64,000 nucleotides of DNA from the NCBI GenBank assembly GCA_012932295.1, contig JAAONU010000009.1, positions 7,481,535 through 7,545,534 on the forward strand. The letters are read 5' to 3'. The stretch's first letter is position 1; every line of letters starts with the position of its first letter. Both the position numbers and the translations under genes were made by a program. Positions 45,291 to 57,500 of this stretch are shown here, piece after piece. A model generated the notes under the pieces. The model was not told the DNA's origin. It ran no database searches and saw only the letters and a program-made list of their open reading frames with translations. The stretch comes from Cyclina sinensis. Lineage: Eukaryota > Mollusca > Bivalvia > Venerida > Veneridae.

Positions 45291-48200
45291 TCCCTTGTCG
45301 CTAAATATAGAATTTATTTTTGTTTCGGGATTTCTTTAGCGGATTGTTTTCAGGTCAGGTAAAATTAACTAAAAATTTCCACCTGGAGGTTCCTGCTCGA
45401 CCCTGCAGTTCCCCCGTTAAGCTTATGTAAAATCAAATGACCCCAGCGACAAAATTTTATCACTGATGCTCCATGCAAAATATCTAAGCCCTTAAAGTTG
45501 CCTTGTTGTTTCAGACAATATTTTTAAATTCTTCCCAATATAAGTCTTTGTAAAATCAATTGACCCCCCTGGGCAGGGCTGTTAATGAACCCAGGAATAT
45601 AATTTGAATAATCTTGTAGAGGGCCTCTTGACACGAAATTTGAAACATTAAATACTACTTAGAGTCCTCAGAATTTTTTTCCGTTTTGGGGGAAGGTGTT
45701 CTGTGCCCCTTGGATGGAGAAAAATAGCGCGTAAACGTCTAAAAGGGGATTTTTTTGGTAGGTTAAAATGCAGTCAAAAAGCAATACATATGGGTCTCCT
45801 TAACAACGTGAACACACAAGCAACAACACATAAATATCTTTTCCCGCGTTTATTGTGATCATTTCGCATAATATACAATTTAAAATAAAAACCCACGGAT
45901 TCCCCAAGAACTGTTAAGCGCAAACATCGGGACTGGGTTGGGTGCGGCAGGGTGTATCCCTCTTCCGCAATTCGAAATTTTTTGCAATTTTGGGTTGCAG
46001 CTTAGTGGGTTGTTTTTAAGATATTTTAAAGCAAAAAGGTCTTTCACAGGAGAATAGTTTCATAATTTTAAAATAATAAAGCATTATGTATCATTGCAAC
46101 ACCTGTCCCCTGCTTTGACAGTGCACAGAAGGTGGCTGAATCATATCATTAGATGACTGCCACTCGTAATTCACACACACATTGTAATTGCATGTAAACC
46201 AGGCGCTAGTCTTTCCGCTTATTTAGGTTTCAACTTGTAAGTGCCAAAAGTCAATACTGATTTTGCTAGGCAGGTTAGACATTATGCAGAGTTAAGACTT
46301 TGTATGCTTATATTTACTTAGATACAAACTGGTACTTATAATCAAATTATGACCACTCATCTTAATCAATTGAATGTTGTAATGCAAACTGGAACTTATA
46401 ATCAAATTATGACCATTCATCTTAATAAATCAATTGAATGTTGTAAGTTCGCCTTGTAGTCTCTAATACACTTCTGTAAATATTAAAATACAATGGGGTC
46501 GCGGAAATATATGACATACGGAATTTATCCGAGATTTTCATTCGCTGCTTCGTGTTTAATGAACTTTTTGCTGGAATTGACGTTGAACGTAAAGAAAATA
46601 TCGTGAAGCATAATAGAGTAATAGCCAGTGAAAAGAAATACCATCAACCATCAAAATTTGGCTTTTTTTTCTCTCTTGCCGTTGGGGAACTTAGCCTTTT
46701 CTTGGGGGGAAAATACATACTCCAACTGGTATGGAAAAGGGCTGAATATTTCGGCCAAAAAATGGACCTTCACCTTGGTAAAGTCTGAACCAGCACTTCG
46801 CACATCATCTCGTTACGGTTATCATTTCTACATTTTCAATTTCCTTCAATCTGTTCAAGAGATAAGGCGACACAAAATTGCTTACCGACATACGGACAGG
46901 GGCATAACAAAAGAAAAGGACAAGACCTGGCTGTTTAATAAATTTATTTTTCAACAAGTGTCAATGCACATATGAATTTCATTATTGATGATAATGTCAG
47001 CCATTCAAAATATATGTCAGCTGTTTAGAGTTTAAAATCAGTCGTTTTTAAACAGTATCATGTAAGGTTTTTGCTAGGCTCTGAAACCAGAGTCAGTGAC
47101 TCTTCAAGTCTGATTTTCAAGGGTCAGTCCAAGATTTCCCAAGGTCACAGTAATATTATGGAGTCAACAACTTTCAAAATTATTTGGACAGCACTGCGAG
47201 TTATATGTAAAAAGGAAAGTAGAACGGTTCTGATTTTAGAATAGTTGGGAATTCCTTTGTTTTTTTACTGCACATGTCAAAAAGTCCGATGGACTTTTTA
47301 TCGTCAAGAAGTATGAAAATGTCCTTAATTCAATTCGATTTCAGTGTTGCACTTTAAAGGGAATGGGTGTGGTACCATGCTTCAGATAGGTGGGGTTTCA
47401 GGGATTGAGTAATTTCAGACAGTTGGCTGTGCTTTTTTCATTTCTAATTGATAAAAGAAATAGAATACTGCCATTTTATATGATGACTGACGCATTGCTT
47501 ATAATAGCCACAGGTCAAAATTGACTCGTAGACCAATTTTGCCACAGGTCAAATATGTTTTTGAGGAATTTTATGTGTCAGAACCTGTGACCTTGGGTCA
47601 AATGAAAAACCCTGACAGATTTTGCCAAGCTGAAGCCAGTACATTCAACTTTTGACTGATAAAAGCAATCATGACAGAAGAAGTCCATTGGTCTAGCCAG
47701 ATGACATTGCCTGTTTTATGCATTTACTATACACACACAACAGGCCAGCTTCATGAACGAGATTTCACCTTTTTTTTGATAACAAAGTTGCTAACACTAC
47801 ATCATTGTTAAAAGTCTGATATTTTCTCTGTGAGCTGTTGAGGAATTTCTAGCAAGAAACTTATTTCATATACGAGTGCCTTACATCCACTGTTTATTCA
47901 AATGGCGTTGTCTTTGTCAGAAAATTGTGCACATAAAACAAAACAGAGTTCATTACTGGTCACAAATGAAAGACATAACAGATAGCTAAAATGTAAAATG
48001 CTAAAAATGAACACATTCATGAAGTACCTCATTACACCGGTAAAATACCCCCTCTTACAAAATTATGATAACATGTATCAAATGATCTTGTCTTCCCAGT
48101 AAGAGGTCACACACTTATTTATTGGATGTATCAGTCTTGAATGAAGGTTTTTTTATGACTTTAAACAGAAATGCTTAGTTTCAGAATTCTGCTTTTAAAC

Positions 48201-48526
48201 TAATTCCAAAATGATGCTGAAAACGTATGCAGTGAAACAAATTATAAACATTTTCAAAAAGATGAAATGAACAGATATGCTCCACTTGTTCATCTCATTT
48301 CTTCTCCAAATAACCCCTTGTTCTTTCTCAGAAATGCCATTTTCCACCTGGGATTTTTTTTTGGGGGGACAAGTCAGAGTACTTAAGTCATGTGGTACAG
48401 AGATGTTGTAAAAATTGTACTACAAAGTACTGTCCATTATGACTTCTGACCATGGCCTTGTCATTTTTCTCTTCTTCATATCCTTGTATACAAGTTTATT
48501 CATTTTTACACTTTCTGTCTATCCTA
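45291..48526. other. Intergenic DNA downstream of NOP58; no gene recognised
   Basis: It contains a direct duplication of about 60 bp at 46326-46447 (ACTTATAATCAAATTATGAC twice). Short frames at 46552-46975 have no recognised domain. The NOP58 3' untranslated region must enter from 48526 downwards; a minus-strand AATAAA lies at 48495-48500, 27 nt past the stop, with further ones below. Confidence 0.45.
48495..48500 (-). terminator. Candidate poly(A) signal of NOP58
   Basis: AATAAA on the minus strand, 27 nt beyond the stop codon. Very near the stop, so a more distal signal may be used instead. Confidence 0.3.
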
Positions 48527-51500
48527 TCACTCATCTTCTTGCTCTTTCTTTATTTTCTTCTTCTTCTTTTTCTTCTTCTCTGAGCTTGGTTCCTCTACTG
48601 ACACATTGGCTGGTTCCTCCATTGATATTTCAGCTGACACTGTAACAATAAAGATGAATGCATTTAGAGTGTTCCATCTTAGAGCACTGTCTGCAAAACA
48701 ATCAATAAGCCTGAGGCTTGAAAACTCAGCCAACCTGTAGTCGCCACTGCCCTGTAGAAATAACATTTCAAATTAATCTGACAACAACCATCAAAGTAAA
48801 ACAACAGAATTTCGTTTATTCTCTGTTACCTTCCTTTACAACAGTCATTAAAGTCTTATACATGTCCATCTATAAAACAATTTTATTTATTTCTACTAAG
48901 TATTTTCTTGGACCCAAAAAGTGAACTAGGGTTCAACATTTTCCACAAACACAAGCCTGGACAATCTATGCTTGAAGAACGAAATTTACAGATGGGCTGC
49001 AACACTAGTTAGTTTTAGCAATCTAAGTACAAATTCACATCCAAGGGGTAATTTCTTGCAGACCTTTATCCTCATTGAGGAACTGTAAAATTCTTTCTTT
49101 TATCTGCAATATTAGTGGTAGTCCTATCACAAATGCCACCCCCCACCCCTCTCAAACTATTCCAGTTAAATGGCAGACTGCAACAGTTAGCCAATGATGT
49201 TCAACCACATGTCCAGAGAGGCAGAGTTTCTTTGATGTCAAAAAAGTGAATCAATGACCAGTAAAACTTTAAAATAATTACAACTGTCTCATTCAGTCAT
49301 ATCTATTTTCCATCAATTAAATGGCAATATTTAGAGGCAAACCTATCAGGTATGTTACGAAAATTAATCTACAGAAGAATTGTCAACAATCTTACCGTCT
49401 CCTTGTCCCATACTCTCTCTATCCTTCTTCTTTTTCTTCTTCTTTTTTGGTACCTCTTCAGTATCACCATTCGTAGCTGCAATGTTAACAAACTAGTGTT
49501 TTCTAGATCTTCCAGAATTGTCTCTCAACAACACAGACTATAAACATGTAAATACTCACTTTGCCTGGGCCCTAACTCATTTAACTCGAAGTAGATGATA
49601 TGTCTAAACCAAAAATGTAGCATCAAATTAATTTTATTTAGCGGTTAGGCTAAAGTTTTTAGATTTGATCATTTACAGAATTCCAAGTGCTGCAATGCTT
49701 AAGACTATTCTATTCAGAAACAGTTTGGGACAGAAGCTTTATCTTCTGCAAACCCAGTTTGTTTCGTTTTTGTCGGCCAAATGCTACTGAACTGTGATAA
49801 TTAAGATGTACCCTTTTAGTACAGCTCTGTAAGACACAGATAAATATACCCTGAAGTGGAGATCTAATTAAGTATAGACTAGACTGAGGAAAGTTGTTTT
49901 AATACCCTGTAATATCATTCTCACACAATTTACTCGAATATGTTCCGACTACATTGGTAACAACTCTCACCTTCAGGTTCTAATTTTAAAACTTTCGGTT
50001 TCACTTCCTCTTCCTCATCGTCTTGAAACTTTCTCTTCACCGGTGGTAGCGTGCTATCTGCTGTGTCATTGTAAGTTCGCACTTGACTGAAACAAAACAA
50101 GTCATACTTCATTTACCTAGGCAACATTGCAGAATAACTGTCTGTTATCGAGCTTCCAAATTCTGATTTCCTGTATTGTCACTAAAAGGATGCTTGATAA
50201 TCTATTTTGACCGTGACAATATGTAAAATGCCTCAGTAAGATAGAGTTAAATCACTGACAGTTCATTTGTCCCTATCTATCTTATAATCATCATAGACAT
50301 ATAGCACATTATCACTGTCCATCGACTGCACAAAACAGGTTTTGAAATTCGGTGACTTCTACAGCTTAATTTTTTCTTTACCACAATGAAACTAACTCTC
50401 AATTCCCAATTCATTACCATTTTCTAGGATGTTTCTTAAGTAAGTAAAAATATTATCAATAAATGACATCTGGCATTTTGCAGTCTTCTGCTTAAGTTGG
50501 CTGCCAAACTCCCATGGCTGTCTCATTCGTAAGTATGTTACCTAATTAGTTTCAGATCACAAAATTAACATAAGTTCACTCAACAGAGCAACCTGCCTAA
50601 CAAAATCAGTGAAAACTTTTCATTCATAATCTTTCTTTTTATCTCTACACCTTTACAACTACGTGCAATTATACCAGCTAGGCAAGTATTTTAGGCCTAT
50701 CCTTCCACTATTTAATGTTATGAAATTAATTTTAATAATGTCAGTGACCAATTAAAATAATGCCATTTTGACTGTACAAAGATTTCATAGTACAAAATAA
50801 TGCTTAGTGTTTGATACTTTCTCAGTGAGATAGGTTCAAATCACTGTTCTTTTCATCTGTCCCTATCTATCTCCAAATCATCACAGAAAGCTCCTATCAA
50901 AACCTCAATTTAAGAGTTATATACATATAAATCAGGGTTCATAAGCCATGGTCCCAGTTACTTAGCAAAGAGTCTATATAATAATATAATATCTGGTAAT
51001 ACTGATCTATCTGCATGGAAAAACACAAGCGCAGATTCTTACTAACTAATATTTTCTAAAGTTGCAAGTCAAAAACCTAATAATTTTTTAAGTATCATGT
51101 GACACAAATGAAATAATACCAATTTTCATAAAAAAGAAGGACCATAACTCTGTTTACACCTGAACAATCTGCATAAAAGTAAAATGCCTCAGTAAGATAG
51201 CGCTAAATCATTGAATTCATTTGTCCCTATCTATCTTATAATCATCATAGACATATAGCACTTATTCACTGTCCATTGACTGCACAATACAGGTTTTGAA
51301 ATTCGGTGACTTCTACAGCTTCATTTTATTCTAACCCAAAAAAAACCTAACTCTTGACTCCTTTTTCACGAGTATTTTTAAGTATTTATGATTATCAGTT
51401 ACTGACGTCTAACACTGTGCAGTCTTCTGCTTAAATTAGTTGCCATATTCCCATAGCTAACTTATTAAATTAGTTTCAGATTGCTAGATTTATAGATCAG

Positions 51501-54500
51501 TTCACCCAACAGAGCAACCGGCCTAATTAAATATAAACTGTTCATTCATGAATGTTTTAAAATTGACTTGTCCATCATTTAGTTGTAAAACATCGTACAA
51601 CATGTCAATTAAAACAAGAGCACCGCAGGGCAAAACATTATATGCCCAAAGGGTGTTTCTAAGTATGGTGCATTTGTGACCTTTGACCTTTTGACTCCAA
51701 ACTCAATAGGGGTCATCAACTCAAAAAGAGCAATAATTATATGAAATTTGAAGACAAAAGAGAACTGAAGTTATCCTCCAGAAACGAAAGTGCTAATGGA
51801 CGCACGGACAATGACTTTAAAAATTTAGGTCAGTGTGACCTTGACCTTTGAGCTACTGACCCCAAAATCAATTGGGGTCATGTACTTAATGTGGGCAATA
51901 ATCATATGAAGTTAAAAGACTGTAGGCCAAACAGTTCCAAGTTATCCTCTTGAAACCAAATTCCTGATGGACAGACAGACGAATGTCCAGGACCATAACA
52001 TAATATGCCCCTTCAGGCATACAATGTCATTTTGACTGTACTAAGATTTTATATTACAAAATAATGCAGTGTTTGATACTTTCTCAGTGAGATAGGTTCA
52101 AATCATTGATCTTTTCATCTGTCCCTATCTATCTCCAAATCATCACAGAAAGTTCCTGTCAAAACCTCAATATAAAAGTTATATACGTATAAATCAGGGT
52201 TTATAAACCATGGTCCAAGTTACTTAGCAAAGAGTCTATATAATAATATAATATCTGGTTATACTGATCTGTCTGCATGGAAATACACAAGTGCTGATTC
52301 TCACATGCTAGCTAATATTTTCTGAAGTTGCAAGTCAAATAATGAATAATTTTTAAAGAATCATGTGACACAAATGAAATAATACCAATTTTCATAAAAA
52401 AGAAGGACCATAACTCTGTTTACACAGGAACGATCTGCATAAAAGTAAAATGCCTCAGTAAGATAGCGTTAAATCATTAACAGTTCATTTGTCCCTATCT
52501 ATCTTATCAAGGGGTAGGACCTAAATCATGTAGCTCGGTGCTTTAAGCGAGAAAAACGTGTAGTCTATGACTAATGTCGTCAGTTTTCGCGTTAACATTC
52601 AGGAATTTGGATAAATTTTCAACAGCTATGGGGATTGTCTTGGAATATTTTTATAATGTATAGGACTAGTACCTAGCCATATATGTATGCTTACTGTAGC
52701 TTCTATTTGACAGAAGAAGAAATGTGTTACAAAAAAGTTATTGAAGGGATGCCAACAAAGGTGTCCCATTCTTTGTGTGATTCTGCAATAATTTGCTTAG
52801 GTTTTTGAACTTATCAAACCATTCTGCGCCATTGAAACAATATTTCAAGTAAAAGGGCACACAATTAAAGATTTACAACCAGTTAGGAACATATATTATA
52901 TATTATGTTCATTTTTTTTAACTTAAAGACAATAAACGTGTAGTTTGGGTCACTTTAAGACCATATTGTGTAACCTCGGTTCTTTATTGATGTTAAAGTT
53001 AAGTTTTTGAAAATAAGCATGTTGAAAATTTTTAAAGAGTTCTGTTTGTATAATGAATTTGAACACTTGCGATTTTAAGGCTAGAAGGTTATGTGGTGTT
53101 TTTCATTGTCAGATACAAATACAATATTACAAGTAAATTTTAAACTATGAAAGGTTTTGACTTGATCACAAATCTGCAGATTTTATTTAAAAAATCAAAA
53201 TTGACAGTTTTGTAGATATTACATACATGTAAAAACAATATATTTATAAAATCAAAAAGGACTTTCTAAGTTGTGCGAAAACAAATAGTCAACTGACAGA
53301 CAGCCTGTGCCACACAGTTAAAGTAACTGTATATACTTGGTACATATAAAAACTGCCAATGTGCTAAGCTCCATATAGTCATTCAAAGGTGAATGGTTCA
53401 ATCCCTGGACTCAACAGAATATCTATGCGACATTTATTCTTGGACGGCGTATCCAATGTTCATTTGCATCTTACCATTATTTCAGTTAAAAGGAAACAAA
53501 TAAGAGATACACGCAAATTAGACAAGTTAGATTTCTTAAAACATTTATAGTTTTTAATGGAGTTTGACAAATATCATCTTACTTCTTCCACGATCATATC
53601 AGTCAATATTTCTTCCGCTTTGACTGGACTATCATTAAACTTAAATGAAAAAATGAACATCAAGTTCTATGACAACATTATCATCTCTCCGTGAGCACAC
53701 AGAATAAAAGAGAAAATTTGATGTAAAATGTACTTGCATAAGTAGTTGGTTCATATGTTTACATGATTACAATGTTTTCATGAAGTCTTTGTCTTCATTA
53801 CAATGCATAATTTCAAATGCATGGGTAATGCAATCCATTCAGAACAGCCTTTGATGACTGAAATAACTGGATGAGAAATTACGTGTATATTTTCGTATTT
53901 ATTCATAGTATTAAAAACACAGTGTAAAAGAATAAAGATGAAGTTAAAATCCTTTTATGTAAAAAATAGACCTGTCTGATAAATATCATCACCTTGCTCA
54001 AACTGCCGTTTTGCAATAAATTAAATTAGGTCGCTAATAATTGAAGGTTTAAGGTATTTCCTGCAAGTAGTGATTAGTCTTTACTAAGGAAACTTGGGAA
54101 GACTTTGAAAATGAAATAGTTTGCAATACGTAAAATCACTGACCTCCCTTATCTCCAAGCCGTCAGGTATCTTAATACATCCGAGATTTAATTCTATATT
54201 TGTGAAAAAATGTTACCTTTGGAGGATCTTTTTACTTCTCGTGTATGGTATGTATGAACAGCTTGTAAGTATATGTCATAATGCCATTTTGCTATGATAT
54301 TTTATTAACGAGCTGTTGCCCAAAGTTACAGAGTATAGAGTTTATCATTCCGGCATCTACAATTCCATGGCGAATTTGAGCTAAAATATTTTAATCTTTT
54401 TAATATTTTAATTCTCGCTGGATATCAAACAAAATCTGAATTCAGATTATGATATTAAATTATTGCTTCAACTCACAACTGTAGGAATTGTTTATTGTTA

Positions 54501-57500
54501 ACATTATTTAGCTGTCTGTAAAAACAATCTTGAACGAATACATATATTGAACGTTAACTTAAGTTGTATCAAAAGACATTCGATTGCTTCCACTTTATAA
54601 AATCACCATGTGTAGTTAATGTAATGCCTTTAAATTGGACAAACACTGGTTTTGGGTTAGATTATAGTACAAAATAACTGTTAAATAAAACCAATATGCT
54701 AGTGGCAGAAAGATATTTTATGTAGTAGAATACCGGTATGCAGTTATGAAAGAACCGAGGTTACACAATATGGCCTTAAAGTGACTCAAACAACACGTTT
54801 ATTGTCTTAAAGTTAAAAAAATCGAATATAGATGCATTATGTATGCTCCTAACTGGTTGTAAATGTTTAATTCTGTTTCTGTTTACTTTAAATATCATTT
54901 TAATGGCGCAAAATTGTTGGTCAAGCTGAAAAACCGAAGCAAAATATTGCAGATTCACACAAAAAAAATGGGACAACTTTGTTGGCATCCCTTCAATAAC
55001 TTTTTTGTAACACATTTCTTCTTCTGTCAAATAGCAGCTACAGTTAGCATACATATACGGCTAGGTACTAGTCCTATACATTATACAAATATTCCAAGAC
55101 AATCCCCATAGTTGTTGAAAATTTATCCAAATTCCTGAATGTTTACGCGAAAACTGACGACATTAGTCATAGACTACACGTTTTTCTCGCTTAAAGCACC
55201 GAGCTACATGATTTAGGTCCTACCCCTTGCTTATAATCATCATAGACATATAGCACTTATTCACTGTCCATTGACTGCAAAATACAGGTTTTGAAATTCG
55301 GTGACTTCTACAGCTTCATTTTATTCTAACGTCAAAAAAAAACCAACTCACTCTTGACTCCTTTTTCACGAGTATGTTTAAGTATTTATGATTATCAGTT
55401 ACTGACTTCTAACACTGTGCAATCTTCTGCTTAAATTAGTTGCCATATTCCCAAAGCTAACTTATTCAATTAGTTTCAGATTGCTAGATTTAGATATCAG
55501 TTCACGCCAAAGAGCAACCAGCCTTATTAAATATGAACTGTTCATTCATGAATGTTTTAAAGTTGACTTGTCCATCATTTAATTGTAAAACATCGTACAA
55601 CATGTCAATTAAAACAAGAGCACCGCTGGGCGAAGCATTATATGCCCAAAGGGTGTTTAAGTATGTGACCTCTGATCTTTTGACTCCAAAATCAATAGGG
55701 GTCATTAACTCAATGTGGGCAATAATTATATGAAGTCTGAAGAATGTAGGCAAAAAGTACTTAAGTTATCCTTCGGAAACGAAATTGCTAATGGACGGAC
55801 TGACAATGACTTTAAAAATTTAGGTCAGTGTAACCTTTACCTTTGAGCTACTGGTCCCAAAATCAACAGAGGTCATGCACTCAATGTGGGCAATCATCAT
55901 ATAAAGTTAAGACTCTAAGCCAAACAGTTCCAAGTCATCCTCCGGAAACCAAATTGCTGACAGACAGACAGACGGATGCCCAGGACCATAACATATGCCC
56001 CTTCAGGCATACAATGTCATTTTGACTGTACTAAGATTTTATATTACAAAATAATGCAGTAATTGATACTTTCTCAGTGAGATAGGTTCAAATCATTGAT
56101 CTTTTCATCTGTCCCTATCTATCTCCAAATCATCACAGAAAGATCCTGTCAAAACCTCAATATAAAAGTTATATACATATAAATCAAGGTTCATTTTAGT
56201 TCAGGACTATCAAAACCTCAATATAAGAGTAAAATACATATAAATCAGGGTTCATAAAATTAAATTTTTTTTCAGAGTTTTCTTGAATCCACACACACCC
56301 TACATTCAAGTAAGTTCAAACCCTGTACATCACTTAAAAGCACAAACAAACCTTTTCTTTAGTTATGGAATACCAGGTCTCAGAGAGATAGGTTTTAATC
56401 ATCAACATAAATCATATGTCCCTATCTATCTCTAGCTCATCACAGACCAGTGAGTTTAAGGAACACCATCTGTTAACACAAGATCTTGCTTTTGTTTTTG
56501 GAAAATGTTTTTTGTCTTTCCAAAAGGCAAAGATACACCATCAGGTAACATTAAAAGAGGCATTCTCTAAAATTCACAGTATTTCATTGCTTTCAAAAAA
56601 ACGACAATGTGAATGATACTGAATGAATGATAAAATAATGTCAAGCTGTCAATCAAAAATTACAACAGGTAAACTAATTGCAAATAGATTAGTACATATA
56701 ATGGAGATATTGTTGTTAGACCATTCTCAGTGGATAGTCATTTATCACAACACGACCCCCCCCCCCCCATTTTCTTAGTACCTTGTCACAAACAGATAAA
56801 ATATTAACTGATAAAACAATGAAAAACTATCTACACCGGTGTTTTTGTGACAAAACAATACGTCAGTAGCTAACTTCTGATGCATTCTTCACAAATACAA
56901 GTAGAATTTCTACATGTATCAATATTTTCTTCTGTATGCATCAGTAAATGATGTGAAGTCATTTGCTTCACGGAAAATAATTGCACATATGTCCTCCTTA
57001 ACATTATCAGTAATATTTCTGTATATAGAGTAAAGGCCAATAAAACAGGCGTGCAGGATATCGTCAGTTAATTCTACGTATTTTTCTTTCAGCTTAACCA
57101 ATGCAAAGATGCTACAATACTCGAGGTATTGAAAGTACCGCAAACAACATAGCTAGAAAGTACAGGACAAAACGACTGACCCTATTCCTCTATTCTATCT
57201 AAAATGATACAAAAATCTCTTTACCTTTTATTTTCATATTTCTCCCATTTTGAAATGGCCTTTCCACTGCCACTTATTCTTCTAGACTGTTAAGAGAAGA
57301 TAACTCTTTGCAACATAATCATTGAAACATCATTTCATATCTAGTACATGCCAAATTTTACAAAATTACTTTCGACATACAAACAACATTTTTTTTGCCA
57401 AGACTTATCACTGACATGTTTTCTTCTAACAATCACATGCAAAACATTAAATCAATTAACCACTAGACTTGATCAAACAAAGTGAGATTAACAACTAAAC

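Noticed and set aside
46552..46975. Two overlapping open frames of 78 and 115 codons
   Set aside because: No domain or conserved motif; probably part of a dispersed repeat.
54776..55111. 80-90-codon frames on both strands
   Set aside because: They lie in the transposon's inverted repeat, and the matching frame in the other arm is broken.
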